From positions 62,001 to 126,000 of the forward strand of contig NZ_MORL01000002.1 in the NCBI RefSeq assembly GCF_001870735.1: a DNA stretch of 64,000 bases. The letters are read 5' to 3'. Below are positions 62,480-64,000 of the stretch, one piece after another (positions within the stretch are counted from its first letter, which is position 1; each line of letters begins with the position of its first letter). A program made the translations under genes and the position numbers. The notes beneath the pieces are model-generated. The model searched no databases, was not told where the DNA came from, and was given only the letters and a program-made list of their open reading frames with translations. The DNA is from Arsenicibacter rosenii (GTDB lineage: Bacteria; Bacteroidota; Bacteroidia; Cytophagales; Spirosomataceae).

Positions 62480-64000
62480 CTACTTCGTTGCGATGCGCCA
62501 GACCATGGCGGCAAGCCCGGCAAACGATAGCGCTCCCAGCAGCATATAGCCTTGTTCGCCCAGCATGCCGGTAAGTCCGTGTTCCAGCGAGATGCTGGCC
62601 AGGGCGTTAAACACAGTGTCATTGACCGAGAGCAGGGCCACAGCCACACCGGCCAGCGCGCCACCGGCTACCAGCCCCGTCGAAAACAGATTACCACGGC
62701 TCAGGTCAGCATCTTCTTCGGCCTGCGGGTTGTTTTTGTCTTTGCGTTCCACAATAGCTTTGACCAGCCCACCGGCAAAAATCGGCAGGGTTGTCGATAG
62801 CGGCAGGTAGAGCCCTACGGCAAAAGCCAGCGCACTAACGCCACACAGCTCAAATACAAAGGCAAAGAAGGCGCCAACCAGCACAAACTGCCAGTCGAGG
62901 TTAAACGACAGTAACCCTTTAATCAGCGTAGCCATCAGGGTACCCTGCGGTGCCGGAAATTTATCGCTGCCGATGGCATGGGTAATGCCCTGGGCCACTA
63001 AGTCAGGGGTTGGCGTATCCAGAATCTTTACGGTCGCACCGATCACCAGCGACGAAACAATGACCCCGATAAACAAGGCCATCTGCTGGTATTTTGGGGT
63101 AGCACCGACCAGATAACCGGTTTTCAGGTCCTGCGAGGTGGCTCCCGACGTCGCCGCAGCAATGCAGATCATCCCGCCCACAACGAGTACGGCCGGTTCG
63201 AATGCTTTGCCGGTCAGGCCGAAGGCGATGAAAATCAGCGCCGTGCCCATGATCGTCGCAATGGTCATCCCCGACACCGGCGACGACGACGAACCAATCA
63301 GGCCTACAATCCGGCTGGCAACGGTAACGAAAAAGAAACCGAACACGATTACCAGAATGCCCAGCAGGAGTTTGGTCAGGATGGTATCGCCCGGAATCTG
63401 GGGCATAACGACCATCAGTAACACCAGCGCCAGGCTACCGGCCGCCACAACTTTAAACGACAAATCCTGCTCTGTCCGTTTGGCCGAAGAGGCGTCTGCG
63501 CCCAGCGAGCGGTTGCCGCCCAGACTTTGCTTAAACGAGGCCACAATGGTCGGAATAGTTTTCAGGAGGGTCATAAAACCGCCCGCTGTCACGGCTCCGG
63601 CTCCGATCTGCCGGATGTAGGCGCGGTAAATAGCAGCGGCCGTATCGCCGAACGCATGTGTTTCGGGATTCCAGTTGCCGGGGCCACCGGCCGTGGTCAG
63701 GTTGGTCAGGTAGCCGAGCTTCACGAGTTGGGCGGCAATAATATCGCCCGGCACCAGCGTGGCCAGCAGCGGAATGAGGCCCAGCCATGCCAGAATGCCG
63801 CCACCTACCAGAACGGCAGAGATGCGGAAACCGATGATGTAGCCCACACCCAGGTACTCCGGTGTAATCTCGCCCGAAACCTGGGCCGACGGAAAATAGC
63901 GGTTGGCTTGTTTGGTGGCCCAGACCGGTACTTCAGCAATGACGTGCAACACCTTTTGCAGAAAAGCATAGAGCAGCGCCACTCCCAAACCCTGATAGGC
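62480..64000 (-). CDS. OPT-family oligopeptide transporter, 5' part outside the window
   Basis: The frame stays open to base 64000, so the gene starts beyond the window; 506 C-terminal residues are seen. It is a polytopic membrane protein with twelve or so helices here. OPT features include PSAQVSGEITPEYLGVGYIIGFRISAVLVGGGILAWL, the central GLIGSSSSPVSGMTIATIMGTALIF and AATSGATSQDLKTGYLVGATPKYQQ, and RGNLFSTGLVAGGALAGV near the end. The family moves oligopeptides or metal-chelate substrates into the cytosol by proton symport. The substrate is unknown. Confidence 0.92.
   Translation of the reverse strand, partial: AYQGLGVALLYAFLQKVLHVIAEVPVWATKQANRYFPSAQVSGEITPEYLGVGYIIGFRISAVLVGGGILAWLGLIPLLATLVPGDIIAAQLVKLGYLTNLTTAGGPGNWNPETHAFGDTAAAIYRAYIRQIGAGAVTAGGFMTLLKTIPTIVASFKQSLGGNRSLGADASSAKRTEQDLSFKVVAAGSLALVLLMVVMPQIPGDTILTKLLLGILVIVFGFFFVTVASRIVGLIGSSSSPVSGMTIATIMGTALIFIAFGLTGKAFEPAVLVVGGMICIAAATSGATSQDLKTGYLVGATPKYQQMALFIGVIVSSLVIGATVKILDTPTPDLVAQGITHAIGSDKFPAPQGTLMATLIKGLLSFNLDWQFVLVGAFFAFVFELCGVSALAFAVGLYLPLSTTLPIFAGGLVKAIVERKDKNNPQAEEDADLSRGNLFSTGLVAGGALAGVAVALLSVNDTVFNALASISLEHGLTGMLGEQGYMLLGALSFAGLAAMVWRIATK

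Overview
The window reads as a chromosome segment from a member of the Bacteroidota, most likely order Cytophagales near Spirosoma or Fibrella (inference). Base composition is roughly half GC. Promoters carry the Bacteroidota pattern (TTG, then TAnnTTTG about 22-23 bases on) and Shine-Dalgarno sites are absent. Typical gene families are present: a TonB receptor with a carboxypeptidase-like N-domain, a serine-palmitoyltransferase-type enzyme, a histone H1-like peptide, GGGP synthase, DUF4403, and an atpD-atpC pair apart from the other atp genes.

Layout. 1-3.4 kb: a cut GHMP kinase, UTP-glucose-1-phosphate uridylyltransferase, and a secreted DUF1080 glycoside enzyme with a TIM-barrel isomerase. 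3.5-6.4 kb: a frameshifted LamG gene, two small membrane proteins and GGGP synthase. 6.4-12.4 kb: a very large UPF1-like helicase, a TerC protein and a glycosyltransferase. 12.4-14.6 kb: a type III polyketide synthase divergent from a UbiA prenyltransferase. 14.7-15.2 kb: tRNA-Gly(GCC), then a tRNA-Leu(UAA) split by a 226-base group I intron, the most striking item here. 15.2-19.2 kb: a phosphotransferase-fold kinase, a calcineurin-like phosphoesterase and a tyrosine recombinase. 19.3-26 kb: a cytochrome/dehydrogenase fusion, a second secreted TIM-barrel isomerase, a CBM48 protein, PnuC and a Gfo/Idh/MocA oxidoreductase. 26-28.5 kb: an intact antitoxin-PIN toxin pair, msrC, a decayed second pair with an in-frame stop, and recX.

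28.5-33.4 kb: a cell-surface and stress cluster with a repeat lipoprotein, an ECF sigma factor overlapping its probable anti-sigma/outer-membrane partner, and secreted low-complexity proteins. 33.4-38.8 kb: acyltransferase, MaoC hydratase, histone H1-like protein, serine palmitoyltransferase-like enzyme and biotin carboxylase (lipid metabolism). 39-43.5 kb: a TonB receptor with a long leader, a lipoprotein and a small conserved protein. 43.6-47.2 kb: queA, ispD, a membrane LytTR regulator and a DUF2306 protein. 47.3-52 kb, minus strand: a 1010-residue membrane/TPR protein, an ABC ATPase and an SGNH hydrolase. 52.3-57.9 kb: atpD-atpC, DinB-like, S9 peptidase and Nudix. 58-64 kb: tRNA-Arg(CCG), DUF4403 lipoprotein, acyl-CoA ligase, cysteine synthase and a cut OPT transporter.

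Between genes there is an unusual density of inverted repeats. Two share a CCTTCC-GGAAG core, one has perfect 27-base arms, and four have arms that are themselves quasi-periodic with a 7- or 8-base unit. No CRISPR array, rRNA operon, insertion sequence or complete prophage was seen.
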